A stretch of DNA of 64,000 bases, taken from Epiperipatus broadwayi (Eukaryota; Onychophora; Udeonychophora; Euonychophora; Peripatidae). The DNA lies in the NCBI GenBank assembly GCA_028023455.1, contig JAQFVV010006216.1, positions 5,001 to 69,000 of the forward strand, in the 5' to 3' direction. Shown here one piece after another: positions 1 to 15,158 of the stretch (position 1 is the first letter of the stretch; every line of letters begins with the position of its first letter). The translations under genes were made by a program, and so were the position numbers. The notes below the pieces were generated by a model, which saw only the letters and a list, made by a program, of their open reading frames with translations, made no database searches and was not told where the DNA came from.

Positions 1-110
1 ATTGTGTGACCAAGTCAAAACATCAGTATATTAATATTAAAAGTTTTTTAACACGGATGAATGTGCCAAATATGTATTTTATATATTTAACCCATGCAAA
101 TTTTCGTTTT

Positions 111-2480
<2,370 letters not shown>

Positions 2481-2558
2481 ATAAATGAATGAATACTAAC
2501 ACTCAACCACATGATAAAGTCTTTGGAAAACATAGAGTGTTAGTATTCATTCATTTAT
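2481..2558. repeat. Perfect 24-bp inverted repeat (hairpin)
   Basis: Arms 2481-2504 and 2535-2558 are perfect reverse complements (ataaatgaatgaatactaac + actc), separated by a 30-bp loop. This could be a small foldback or MITE end. Nothing coding is nearby. Confidence 0.85.
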
Positions 2559-2624
2559 AGTTAAAATCTTCAAAGCGCATGTGCAACAGCGTAATGCTGT
2601 ATTATAAAGTGTGACAATCTTCAA

Positions 2625-3293
2625 ATTATTATATCAGAAGTCGAACTCTGATAATGCACTATTACTTTTAAATATTATAAATCTCCACACACTCACGTGT
2701 CAATAAGAGTTTAAAAAACTTAAGTGAATCACTTAAATTTAGAGTGCATTTCCATAAATACATCCATTCTCAGAGACCATGCTAAGTCAGGGCTTGAGTA
2801 TATTGTGTGCCTGATGTTATAATCAAATTTTGGATTGTACAAATTTTTAACCTATCACAGGAGAAAGACAGTGTCTCATTTTTAAACATCCATTATCAGA
2901 CAAATATCACTTATAAATGTAAATCTATTAATATAAAACACTGAAAATATTGAAATTATTATATTAAAAGTTGGACTCTGATAATGCACTAATTACATTT
3001 ATACATTATAAATCTTTTTTGCACTCACATGTCAATAAAAGTTTAAAAAACTTAAGTGACAGGTTAAATAGATTTGTATAATTCAAAATTTGATTATAAC
3101 ATCAGGCACACAATAGACTCAAACCCTGATTTAGCATGGTCAGTGAGAGTTAGTGTATTTATAGATATGCACTCTAAACTTAAGTGATTCACTTAAGTTT
3201 TTTAAACTCTTACTAATATGTGAGTGCTTGGAAATTTATAATATTTAAAAGTGATATTGTATTATCCAGTTTGACTTCCAATCTAATAACTTC
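2625..3293. repeat. Complex direct plus inverted repeat
   Basis: The block at 2625-2853 recurs inverted at 3062-3293, sharing the series 'gtgtgcctgatgttataatc', 'catgctaa..cagg', 'gagtgca' and 'gaactctgataatg'. Its first part recurs again as a direct copy at about 2955-3058 ('ttggactctgataatgcact', 'tcaataaaagtttaaaaaac'). Inside each full arm lies a small palindrome, AACTTAAGTGAATCACTTAA. The arms differ by scattered substitutions, so the structure is old and not an assembly hairpin. Most likely it is a non-autonomous foldback transposon with one partial extra copy. Confidence 0.8.
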
Positions 3294-4230
3294 TTTTGTT
3301 AATACTGCAGGATGAAACTGTCTATAAGCTTAATTCAGTTTGCTTTAATTTCTAGCCTCCCTTCTCCTCATCACATCAGAAAACTTTCTTATTTCATCCA
3401 ACTATCTCAAATGTCATCTCATTAAATTTTTGATACTATCCTACACCAGTTTAAACAAATTGTTTGTTAATATTATATATGATTTCAACTACAATAATAT
3501 TACTAAAGAGAAAAATAGACTCTGATATAATTTTAAATAGCAAAATTCATAAATATAAAATCCAAGTTAACATTATTCATGTATTTAAATAAAAAGAATA
3601 AAACTATGAAGTGAATTTAATATAATACTTTATATGAGAAATTTATCAAATAATTTGAAATTTATCTAAAATATGTATATACTAAAAACATAAATATAAT
3701 GCAAAAAATTATGATATGAATGAAAAAAAATTGTAGATAAATTTCATAAACTAAAATATATTGTGCAGCTCAATGCAATATTATGACAATGTTAGTTGAA
3801 ATATTATGTGATCTTCTGAACAAATAAGCATTTATCATTTTCAAATAGGATAACTATTTTTCAATATTAATGTTGCTGTCAATTTGCTGAAATGCCAGCA
3901 GCTTCTTATGAACATATTGCTACTTAAAAACTTGCTGCATTTTATATTTGACTTTCAAATTGAAAGTCAGTTCAAAATCGTTGGCTAATTTAAATTAAAT
4001 TTGAAAGAAAAATATTTGTTTTAATATTTAGTTAAATATTTGATTGTATTATAGTTTTGTGTGTATCTAAATTTTATTTAAATCATTATTAAAAAATTAT
4101 ATCATGTGTGATAGATTAAATACCTAAAGGAAAATTATCTTATATAATATTGATTTTTAAATTCATTTTTACATTCTTTTTTTTTAGTAGTAAATGGAAA
4201 ATAATACTACTTTTATCAGTTGCAATGGTC
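3294..4230. other. AT-rich non-coding stretch
   Basis: Only A/T runs and short random ORFs. No motif recognised. Confidence 0.6.
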
Positions 4231-4335
4231 ATATATATATATATATATATATATATAGGTTGACGTATTTATATCTGTTTCTATATATCATATATATATA
4301 TATATATATATATATAGGTTGACGTATTTATTTAC
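4231..4335. repeat. Duplicated (TA)n + flank
   Basis: Two TA tracts (about 4231-4256 and 4288-4314) are each followed by the same flank TATAGGTTGACGTATTTAT. This is a 62-bp tandem duplication that includes the microsatellite, best explained by slippage or unequal exchange. Confidence 0.85.
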
Positions 4336-7300
4336 GTTAAAATAAACAAAGTGAAAGTCATAAATATAATTTTGGGTTTATTAATTGCATGTTATTGCCT
4401 TTTTCTTTATTTAAAAATTTCATTGATTTTTTAAATTATGATCTGGTTAGTAATAGAGTTCAATTGTTGATAGAGACACTGAAAGCAGATACTGAACAAT
4501 CCATAGTGTTTAAATAATTTGCAAATGAAATCTATTTAAAGGTTAATGCTTTGATTTTAATAACAAACAATTCAAGCATACATATTTAACTGGTTTTTAT
4601 CTTCTGTTTTTTATTGTATCATATAATGTTATGCTAATTTGTAATGCCTAATAATTATGTGCATTCATCCAAACTTATAATTTAATGTTTGTTTTTTTTA
4701 GTAAACTTTGAAGATTAAAAAAGAATAAACTTTTTAAAACTTTGAAGTGATTGTTTCAGTATTTTAAAAGAAGTAAAAGTAGTCACAATATATTGTAAAT
4801 GTATATAATATATATAATATGCCATTACATTATTTTAAAATTAAAATAAAAAGATCATAAATAAAAATTGATTTATTAAAAAAAAAAACTTAACCTAAAA
4901 ACTGAAATCTAAAAGTTGTTTAACGTAAATATAGATATATAGATTGCACAGGTGGAAAACTTTAAAAACTATTTTAAAAATAAAAGTATTTGAAAGTATT
5001 TTTTTTTGTAAAAAAAAAAAGTAAAGATTGATATTTTTTTAAAATAGAAGTAAATAATTTTTATCATGTTTAATCTTAGAAAGTGAAAATTATTGTTTGT
5101 TTTTTTTTTTAATTAAATGATTGTTTTTTAAAGCAAACTAGCCCTTGAGGCACTTTAAATAATTTAAAAGGTCAGATAATTGAATAAAAAGAATTAGCTT
5201 GACCAATGGAAGTACCAAGCTACAGCATGGACCAAAAAGGAGACTCTAGGATTAGTGATGTCTTGCTCATTAAATCTGAAAATTTGCTGATAAGAGGCTA
5301 ATAAAAATATAAACGGCCAAATAATTGTTGTCTGGGATGGTGACTATTAAGCTATATATGAACGGTAGCTGTATTGCATATTTTACGATGTAGAAGTCAG
5401 CAATAGATTTAATTTCTGGACAACCAGGTGAGGCCTCCCTATGACAGTTATAGACCAAAAGGAATGGCAATTAGTGGCTTCATTTTTTTTTAAAAAGGAC
5501 AAACAATCTACTAAGTAATCATGAAGATGGACCTTTAAATCTGCAAAATCCAAAAAGTATAAACTTTTTTTGCTTATCTAATAGGAACTTTTTCTAAATT
5601 TACAATGAGCAATTGAAAATAAGAACCCTCATCTGACTTAAAGAATTCAAAGTCAGTTTTAAATATTTTTTCTGCATATGTTTAATTAATCACTTCCATT
5701 TCATTTTTTGTTTTCGTTATGTGTTAATTAAATCGTTTGACTATATTTAAATTTAAGTTGGGTGTGGACGGCTATATAGATTCATTAAGTTTGTTAGGTT
5801 AAGGGAGAGTTAATCTTGGGTTAGTTGTTTTGTGGTTAAATTGGGTTAATGTATTGGATATATTGGTGTAATTAGTAAATGTAGTATGAAGATACGCTAT
5901 GTGCAGGATCATGTATATGCCACACTTGGGCAAAATAAATCCTATTTCTTAATGACCATCGGAAGCAGAACTATTCCCCGCTCCTTGGATCACCCCTTCA
6001 GCCAATGGAATGGGATTGTAAGATGGCAAAAAAGACAGCAATCCATTCCTATGGAGTGTTCTTTTTTTATTGTTCTTTTTGCCAAACAGATGTAACATTC
6101 CTATATTGGACAAGATACAATTTCTTCTCTATAACCATGCTGTTCAGATGTGAATTCCTGACAATATGGTATTGTACTGTCATACTCATGCTGCATCAAT
6201 ATATCAGATAGATTGACATTGGTTTGGCTGCAACCTTTTGGTCTAGGGTTAAATAAGGGCTATAGGATATTTTCCTTTTTCAATGAATCTTTATAGTGTA
6301 TCCATACTCAACATTATAAAATAAACTCTTATTAAAATCCATCTGTGCAGATTGTTTAAAATAACAATTTAAATTTAAAAATTAATATTAAAATATAAAC
6401 AAGATAAATTTTAGTTCTCAATTTTTAAATATTTATATATGAGTCAATAAATCTTTTTGGGTGGGTTATTTCTGGCAGTAGCTTATTTATTTATTTTATG
6501 GAAATCTTTTTTATTAAAATATATTTTAAGCAAGTTTTATATTAAATCTCTGTGTTTCCACAAGCTAGTGACTGGGTTAATGGGCCAAATTTCAAATAAA
6601 GTGGGATCTTGACTTGCATATTTGCCTACTATATAAATATTCCAGGTTCAAATAGCCTGGTGATACCCTGTATGGCAGATATGCTAAGACCTCGTTCTCC
6701 CCGACCGTTATAATATATCAAGCAACAAGTTATATTTCTTTTATAATTTAATCTGTTCATTAATGAAGGACAATAGGCAAATGGTATTTTGAAGATATGA
6801 TTGCCCTTACTATTTGGTATCCATTCATTCACATTTGCAAATGTGATCAAATATACTTTAATCACTTTGGTAGAAAAAAAAACCTTCTGCATTACATTTT
6901 AGTAAAAACAAAAAGAATAATTATAATAAGGATTAAAATGATTCTGTGCTTAACGGAAAGTATAGTTCTAAAGAGTCACTAGCTGCTAAATAATCTAATA
7001 AACATTGTGAGAATAAAGTGCCATTCATATAATGTTCAGATGAATTACTATTATTAAGCTGAAGATATTGATAAATCAATGGTATTAACAGTGTTCAGAA
7101 CTATAAAAAATATACAAATAGAATTTTTTAAGGCATATTACATATATATATGAATAATTTAGCATTTTAAAATGTTGAAACGAAGACATTTTTATTATAT
7201 AATGATATTCGCTTATAATAAATGAATAATTTTTAATAGACTAATCTAAATATACACCTTTTGGTTTCAATTCTCTTTGTTTTATTAATGAATTCTAATT

Positions 7301-7928
7301 AGAAAGTTATAAGACATTTTTTTTATGTTTATTTATATAACACAAAAGATTTCGTCAAAACATTTAACTTAAAACATTTAAATTTGATATTTATCGAAAG
7401 ATTTATTTAACATAATTTTTAATAAAAAAAAAATATTTTAAAAACCCTTATTTTTAATTTATTAGATAGTGTTTTTTCTTTAAGTCTAGACAAATTTACA
7501 TAAGATATTTTTTTTTTAAAAAAAAAGAACTGAATAGTTTTTAATTAAGCATGGAAGTATATAAATAACTTTATTGAAATACATATTTAAGAATGATACA
7601 ATTGTAAATAAAATAAAAGTAATCCATGTTCCTCGGGCAACCAGATGGTCAGGCTCCATGTGTTGTCTAATAAAAATCTGGACGAGATGATACTGTCCTT
7701 ATGGCGAAATTCCTTCAACTTAGAAATGAATGTGTTCATGCAAATAAATTCAAAATAATTCATCTTTTACCAACATTCTCCATTACTTTTAATAATTTGA
7801 AATATTTCTACATATTACTATTTAATTGCACAACCATGTATAATTACAACTGTGAAATCTAGCACAAATTTAAATTAATACATATATATATAATGATTTC
7901 CACATTTACAGTAGATTATTTAGTAATG
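4336..7928. other. AT-rich non-coding stretch with somewhat less AT-rich islands
   Basis: No gene is supported. Two islands are less AT-rich than the surroundings: about 5130-5480 and 5880-6250. In the second, plus-strand frames of 69 aa (5886-6095) and 68 aa (6005-6211) overlap in different phases. Neither shows a domain I recognise, and both look like remnants of one repeat. A third island at about 7615-7740 has no ORF. The remainder is A/T-rich sequence. Confidence 0.5.
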
Positions 7929-10796
7929 ATATATATATATATATATATTATAACCTACACTCCCAACACCGCACATATATATATTACATGAACGAAATGC
8001 ACAGGCGCCAGTTCTATTAATGAATAGAACAATATAATAAAATATATAATATAAAATTATTACTGAGACTCTATACTTAAGTTTATGTTCAGCTCAGCTC
8101 AGTGGGAGGCTATAGGCAGTTTAAAAGATATATAATAATAAATGAATAAAGGAAGAAATATTATAAAACATTCAATATATTGTAAATTCCTTTGTTAATT
8201 GATTGTATGATAAAGAATCATAAGGTTTACTTAGTACAGTCTATGAAAAATATACTTTAAACTTAATTTCTTCCTTCATCCAAGTATAACATATATCAGC
8301 TTGCTATAATTATATTCGTAGACAATTTTGTTACTTGGCATATCATAATTTAAACATTTACTCTAATGCTAATCAAGAAATAAATAATAAGATCTCAGGG
8401 AATTTAATAAACACAGTTGAATTAATAAACTCCATTGCCCATAAGTTATAATTATAAAGTATGCTAAAATATAATGAAACAAATTGACTAAATATTTCAC
8501 TGTGCTTCAATAATAAGATAATGACAGAGATAGGATATTTTAATCTCATATCATCATCTAACGAATATACTGACTTGGCAACCCTTCTAATACGTTTATC
8601 AAGTGGCAAATACTCTTTATAATGTTTGGATTGAGAAATACAATATTGTCAGACATTAGCAAATTTATTATGATAACTTTAAAATAGTATATCTGTTTTA
8701 TAATAGATTTATACAATGTGGAGATGTGGAAATGGAAATACGAATATATACAAAAAAATATCTCACGACACAGTTGTTTTAAATTTAAATAACCAAATAC
8801 ATCATTTATTACAAATAAACAAAATAAATTGGGATGAACATAATATTTACAAAGTAGGTCTTCGTTTTATAGACCTTTAAATTATTAAATAAATCTTTAG
8901 CATCAGTTTGGGATTCCTACTATCTAAACAAACTAATAATAAACTTAAAGATCCCGACTTGGAACACATACTTGCTTAGATGTTTTATCCATACGACAAT
9001 AAATAAATGAAATATCATATTATTATCACAACAAAAAAAAAATATAAATACTTTCGAAAGGATATTACGGTTGATTGACAAAATAAATCAAACCATTAAT
9101 CTTTGGCTTTCAGCAAAACAACTTTCTCTAATTGACTAAATAATAATTCCAATTCCTTATACCTTTTATACATAGCAAAATCATGTTTATTCTGATGATT
9201 TGATGATTAATTTTTACTTAAATAGATACATTGTATTTTAAAATACTTATTTCCTGTTTAAATCTTAATGTTTTATACCTTTATTAACTGAATTTAGTAT
9301 ATTTCCGAGCATTTATTTCTCATTTTTATATTTCATAATTCTATACCCCAATTCGCGATATTATTTATATTACGCGTGTGTGTGTACGTTCAAGCAGCAC
9401 TATTATAAAACAATCTTTTCTATAAACTCTCCCTTCATTAAGAAAATATCACATAATTAATTTATTTTGAACAATGTCGTAAATCCTCCATAAATATGAC
9501 ACTAGTACTACATCCAGAATTAATCTAACAATTTGTCTAACCCACTTTTTAATTAACACAAAGCTATATTTTATGATTTTACATACAACACGTTATAAAG
9601 GGAATATACATGAGGAGCAGATAAACATCTATTGAACACTTCTACCAGAATTCACCTAATTCCACATATACCTTTGGTGGAGAACATCTACTCAACACCA
9701 AGAATCCAAGAAAAACGTCATATCACTTCCTAAGCATCATTTAATCATCTTTTAACAATAACTCTTTTACTTCTAAATACATTATTTGGTGGGAATTTTT
9801 AATTCCACAACACCAGGACCCTAAGAACCTCACTTCAAAAATATCATTAATCATACGCATATAAAATAAACTAGGCCCTACTCATGGAAATTATTAACAT
9901 ATATTAAATAAGCAAGATCTTTTATCCCTATAAATATTACAACACAGTCAGATTTCTTTCTATTATCATAGCTTCTAAAATATTGAACCTTATAAATACA
10001 TGCTAGCAGACAAATACCTACAGATAATACATCAATCTGTTCAACTCAGAAAATACGACACTGTACGAATTTATGCATAAAATATTCACAAATTATACTT
10101 TATCACACAAATATTACAATTGTGCAAAACAAACACACTCTCGCGAACAAAAAATATATATAATACTAACCCTAAATTACGCATTAAGCAGGTAATATGA
10201 TAATTAAATATTGCATCAAGGTATTTTTTTTTAATTTAATAAACTTTAGGTTACTTTTAAGATTTAATGCTTCTAATTATTATGAACAAACTTTCTTTTT
10301 ATATTTAACAAACTATTTTTATTATACGTTCATTCGTTGATTCAAAAAAATAATAATAATAATAATAATAATAATTCTCACTTTAAGATAATAACATATG
10401 CAAAAACAAATGTAAACCTCTCTAATAATATATTATTAAAAATATTTCCTTCATCCTCATAAGGAAAATAATAAGACCTATTTGAACACAATCAATTTTT
10501 TTTTTTTTACGATGTACTACTCCTTTAAGTTGTACGTTTTCCAGAGACGGTCTTGAAAGTCAAAATAATATATATTATAAAATAAACATAATGATATTAA
10601 AGCTTCTCTATCCATCATATACATTATATATGAGTTAAGCAATAAAAAAAAAAAACAAAAACAATATAAAAAAAATTATTAGTTTTGTAATTTGAATAAA
10701 AAGTTCATTTGCAAAGCTTCTCTCCGGGATTATACAAACAGTATAGGACACATTCCAAACCGACTTTAAACTAAATGCACTTCTGCAGTATAACTT

Positions 10797-10848
<52 letters not shown>
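7929..10848. repeat. TA-bounded AT-rich segment, unclassified
   Basis: A stretch of about 2.9 kb bounded on the left by a (TA)n tract (7929-7948) and on the right by another (10801-10848). Its left edge (attataacctacactccc) resembles the inverted 3' edge of the B-type TTGTGCCC repeat (attctaacctcccccgcg at 20291). The matching TTGTGCCC end is missing on the right, and I could not follow homology through the middle. It contains a short (TAA)n at 10349-10375. It may be a truncated or divergent family member; this is weakly supported. Confidence 0.3.
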
Positions 10849-10851
<3 letters not shown>

Positions 10852-11820
10852 CATATTATAATATTATATATATATATATATTGTGCCCTTTTGTATGGGT
10901 CACCATCTAATTTTTGTGCTAATCTGTTAAAAATTTTAAATTTAAGATATATTTGAATATGTGATGTTAATTTTGCTTATGGTAATATTTCAAAAGGTTT
11001 AATTAAAGCAATCTATGAGTATTTGATATGTGAAATTGTGCTGAAATTGAGAGAGACATTTTAAATAAAGATGATAGTAGTATATGGTTGGGAAAACTGG
11101 CCATAGTTAATACTGCATTAATATATTTAATAAGTAGGTACTTAAAACTAAAAGTGTTTAAAAGACAAGTTAAAATTAAATGCATATATTTATTATTGAT
11201 AAAATAATGTTATAAAAGAATATAAATATTTTTTAATTATTATAAATACTTAAATAGAAGATTAATATTTGATTTTAATAATATCGAATTATTAATTTAA
11301 AATCTGTTATATTATCTTATTTATTTTTAAAAAATATTTATTTTAAAAAATGCAATTGTTAGTTATTTTTAGATTATGAGAAGCGTTTCTTTTGTTGTAA
11401 AAAAAAACAGATGTTAGTTAGATACGCACACACATGCTTGGAAGTTATCTAATAAAGTTGCATAACTATTTTAAAAATCATGTTATAAAATTTATAAATA
11501 ATACGTGAGCTATCACGAGATAAAAATAAAGATAAATCAATGTAGAATATTAAATCTGATTTTTAAAAGTATTGCTTTAAAAATATAACGTATAAAAAAG
11601 ACTTAGTGTATTTTAAATAATCTTCTAAAAGTTAAAATTAAAATCAAGTAAGTAAGAATATTTTAAAAGAATGTTTAGTGGATTTAAATAAATGATAAAG
11701 ATTATTTTAAAAATTTAATAATGTAATAAATATTAAATATTAAATAAGTCATTATTTATTTTTAAATTTTGTGTTGTTGGTAAATATGTAAATAAGCCAG
11801 CAAGTTGATTGTTTAAATGT

Positions 11821-11855
11821 ACCAATCAAATGGGAAGTTTCTTCCGGTATAAAAG
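11821..11855 (+). promoter_or_regulatory. CCAAT and TATA promoter-like pair in A1
   Basis: CCAAT (11822) and TATAAAAG (11848) are 26 bp apart. The pair is kept at the same spacing in A2 (55355/55382), A3 (minus, 60983/60956) and B1 (36530/36557). This conservation in otherwise drifting AT-rich DNA suggests an RNA polymerase II core promoter. Transcription itself is inferred. Confidence 0.5.
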
Positions 11856-12081
11856 CTTAGTTCAATTGTTAGGAGAGGACTCTGTGATTGAATTTTCAAG
11901 TTAATTGTGTTATTAAAAATAGCAAAGTAAATTTGATAGACACTCTAAAATCATTTTTTAAAATTACAAGAGTGTCATTATAAATAATTTATAAAAGTTT
12001 TAAATGATAGACATGCAGTGTTAATTTAATTTTCCTTATCAATCGTCTCTATATTGAAGCTCAATTTACAAGCAAATGGTC

Positions 12082-12213
12082 ATGGGAACATCATATATAG
12101 TGAAAATATATCGGAAACTTTATACTAGAAATATGACAAACGCTGGATTAGTTCGGAAAGTTACGAGATGGAGAAAAGTAGTATTTTGGACAGTATATAA
12201 TTTTAAAAGCTAA
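12082..12213 (+). pseudogene. Short ORF shared by A copies, unknown
   Basis: An ATG opens a 43-codon frame ending in TAA. Its product starts MGTSYIVKIYRKLYTRN and includes GLVRK and RKVVFW. The minus copy A3 (60508-60720) has an alignable 70-aa frame starting METSRIVEIYQKLYARK. Copy A2 has the same start at 55609 but breaks by an early stop. The changes between copies are mostly amino-acid changing, so the frame may be open by chance or be the relic of an exon. No family was recognised. Confidence 0.25.
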
Positions 12214-13138
12214 TTGCTATTGACTATTAAAAAATAGATATTTTAAAGAATAAAATACTTCTTTATGAAGAAAGTATTTTTGCAAGCTACAAATTTAAAT
12301 ATATATCTTAAGTAAAGATATTAGAAATAAAAGTAGTTTGATAAATACTTGCCTTGTTAAGTCTTTATGTTTAAAAGACTGAATGTGGACAATTTTAAAA
12401 AGGCAAATAGATTGAAAATATATTTAGCTAAAAATCTTAATATAATAAAAATTATTATATTGAAATAATTTAAACGCTGGTTGTTTTAAAATGAAGAAAA
12501 TTAATCTTACCTAGATATTTTGTTAAGGAATGCGCAAGTAAAGCATACATGGACGTCCAAGTCAATTAAAATAATTAAATGATAATTTTTTATAAACTAT
12601 AGACTAATATAAGATAATAACTTTAAATAATATTTTTCAAGAACTGAATCCGGATCAGATAAACTATTTAAATTTTATTATATTTTTATGGAGGAATTGA
12701 TTAACTTTTATTTTGTTTTAAAAGAACGTTTTTCATTTTTCATAAACTTTTAAAAAACACGTGATGGACCGGAAAACGGAAATGGTGTTTTAGTGAATGT
12801 GTACCTAGGATTAAAGAACTATTATGGTGAAAAGAAGACATCGCTGGAGTTACGTAATATGAATTCTGTTTTATATATTTAACATAAAATTTAAATATAA
12901 TTAATTTATTAAAAAATAAGATAGGTACATTTCTTAAAATAATAACTAAAAATAATATAATAATTAATTGCATAAGTTTATCTTATAATTAATATAACAC
13001 GTAATATGTTAAAGAATGATTGTGAGTGTAAATGTGATTTATTTTATGAAGCTGTAGTTCCGAAGAATATTGGAAGATGGACTGTACATTAGATCGTTAT
13101 TTATGGTAAAAAATTGTATAATAATAATAATTTGATGT

Positions 13139-13162
13139 ATTTGATATGTTTTCTTTAGATCA
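13139..13162 (+). promoter_or_regulatory. Conserved splice-acceptor-like site in A1
   Basis: TTTTCTTTAG followed by ATCATCC, with AG at 13157-13158. The same T-rich tract, AG and ATCA-type context recurs at 37864 (B1), at 22722 (B2, minus) and at 59673 (A3, minus), and as TTTCTTTAG ATTAAC at 56601 (A2). Its persistence in both subfamilies suggests a functional 3' splice site or another selected signal. Confidence 0.45.
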
Positions 13163-14226
13163 TCCAAATGTTATGTTATTTGAATGAATGTATAAATATT
13201 TTTAAAAAAATACACACACATTATATTGGCAGTGACAGTTTTGTTTAAATATGCATAATTTGAATTTATGATATAAATATAATACAACATTACATAAGAA
13301 GCTTAGAAATAATTATATGATTCTTTCGTAAATAAATTTTGATATTTTTTTTTTTATTATGTTATAGTATTAGAATTATATTTATTATTCATAAGTAATT
13401 ATTTTTATTGCAAGTTAGGAAGAGATTTAAAAGTCTATATTTTATTTTATTTTATTGGATAAATTAAGTTAAGTTTTATGTAGAAGTTTATATTTGAATT
13501 GAAGATTTACCGAATATAGATGATGAAGTATAAATAGTTTTGGATAATTAGTATTTATTTAAAGTTGATGATTGTTTTTCTGGAAAGTTTAAATAAGTTT
13601 TAGAGGATATTTTGTAGAAAGAAAGTTATTAAAAAGGAGTAGAATAACACATAAAGTAAAGTAATAATTTTACATAGAAAAGAATCATAGAATTTATCTA
13701 ATATAATACTTTATGAATTTGAAATTAATGAATAATTTAAATATTATTATTTAACAGTACATATATGTAATGCATATTTGATAAAACATGTAGCATGAAT
13801 TGCATTAAATGAAATATAAAATTATAATCAATTATTTGTTATTACATTACAAGGATACATTAGTTTCTATATTATGCTATTAAAGTAATGCTGATAGTAA
13901 AGTAAACACATACTAGTACATGATGAAATGAATAACAGTAATACTAAAGTGATGTAGCAATTTAATTAGTAAAGTTTAATTGTTTACATATGCTACATAA
14001 ATATTGTTTTACATAAATTTTTTCTGTGTAATAATTGAAGTTTACTGATATTTATTTAAAGTCTAAGTTTTAAAACATACTTCAGTGTTATTAGTACAGC
14101 ATTTTAAAGAATGTATAATTACTTATTAGGAGTATGAGTTAATAACAGTGTAAACATATTGTATTATTATTTTCTTATTTTTTTTATTTTTCTTTGTTTT
14201 CCTAATTTTGAACTGTAAATATTGTA

Positions 14227-14300
14227 AATAAATTCTTAGTTGAAGTTAATGTAAATAAATTTGTTTAATTTGTTTTAAAAGTGTGTCGAGTTCATTATTT
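14227..14300 (+). terminator. Poly(A)-signal-like region of A1
   Basis: AATAAA occurs at 14227 and 14254, followed by a T-rich stretch and GTGTGTCGAGTT (14281). B1 has the matching layout at 39455-39502 (AATAAA, then TTTGTGTCCGAGTT), and B2 has it on the minus strand at 21188-21145. Together these resemble a polyadenylation signal with a downstream GT-rich element. Confidence 0.45.
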
Positions 14301-14829
14301 TACACCACAGCATTTGACAGCAGATAATTTGAATAAACATAATATTTGCACAATATGAATTTATTATTATTATTTAGAAATAAACACAATATTTTCTTGA
14401 TATCATTTTATAAGAATTGATTGACATTAACATATAATATTATTATGGTCATAGGGTAATTATAATGCACATTATAAGAGTACAATATTATTTATTGCCA
14501 CAGATTATTGAATTATAAGATTTTGATCTATTCCAAAATTAAGATACTATATGAAAATAAAAGATATACATATGATTATTTATTTAATAATTGATGATAT
14601 AACAGAAATAGATAAGATTAAGTTATACCATAAGATTAGTATTATATATTATTATTAGAATAAGTTAGGTGTATTTAGGTTTGATATAAAATCCCTTATC
14701 ATACTTATTTACATGGATTATTATTACTTTAAGATAATTAGAAGAGCCTGAGATTATTTAATTATATAAAAAATTAAAAGTTGAGATTTATTTTATTATT
14801 ATTAAAGATAATTTATTTTATTTAAAAGC

Positions 14830-14886
14830 CATAAGAATGCTGTAGATGTAGTAAGAGGATAGTAAGGAGGTAATAGTATTCTTATG
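14830..14886 (+). repeat. Conserved subterminal hairpin in A1
   Basis: CATAAGAATGCT (from 14830) pairs imperfectly with AGTATTCTTATG (ending 14886). The equivalent stem-loop is at 40080-40139 in B1 and 20553-20612 in B2, so the structure is older than the split of the subfamilies. Confidence 0.55.
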
Positions 14887-15158
14887 CCATTGAGACAATG
14901 TCTTAGGAGATATTGACTCAATGTAAATCTACTTATTACTTTGTAACTTTACTTCACAGTCTCATGATTTTGATAAATACTTATTTAATTAGTACATACT
15001 ATAGAACTATATTGATTTTAATAATGGATAATAAATTTAATTTAGAATATGATAGTATAAAAGTAAATTAAAGATAGATATGCAAATTTTAATTAAGCAT
15101 TATAATTTAATTGAGCTAGTCGTATTTCAAACTATATTATACATCGAGAAGTAAGGGT

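Noticed and set aside
5270-5470. 66-aa minus frame as a gene
   Set aside because: No motif, no neighbouring exon signals and no repeat partner found in the window.
5886-6211. Two overlapping plus frames as a host exon
   Set aside because: They use different phases over the same DNA and show no domain or flanking splice signals; a repeat relic is likelier.
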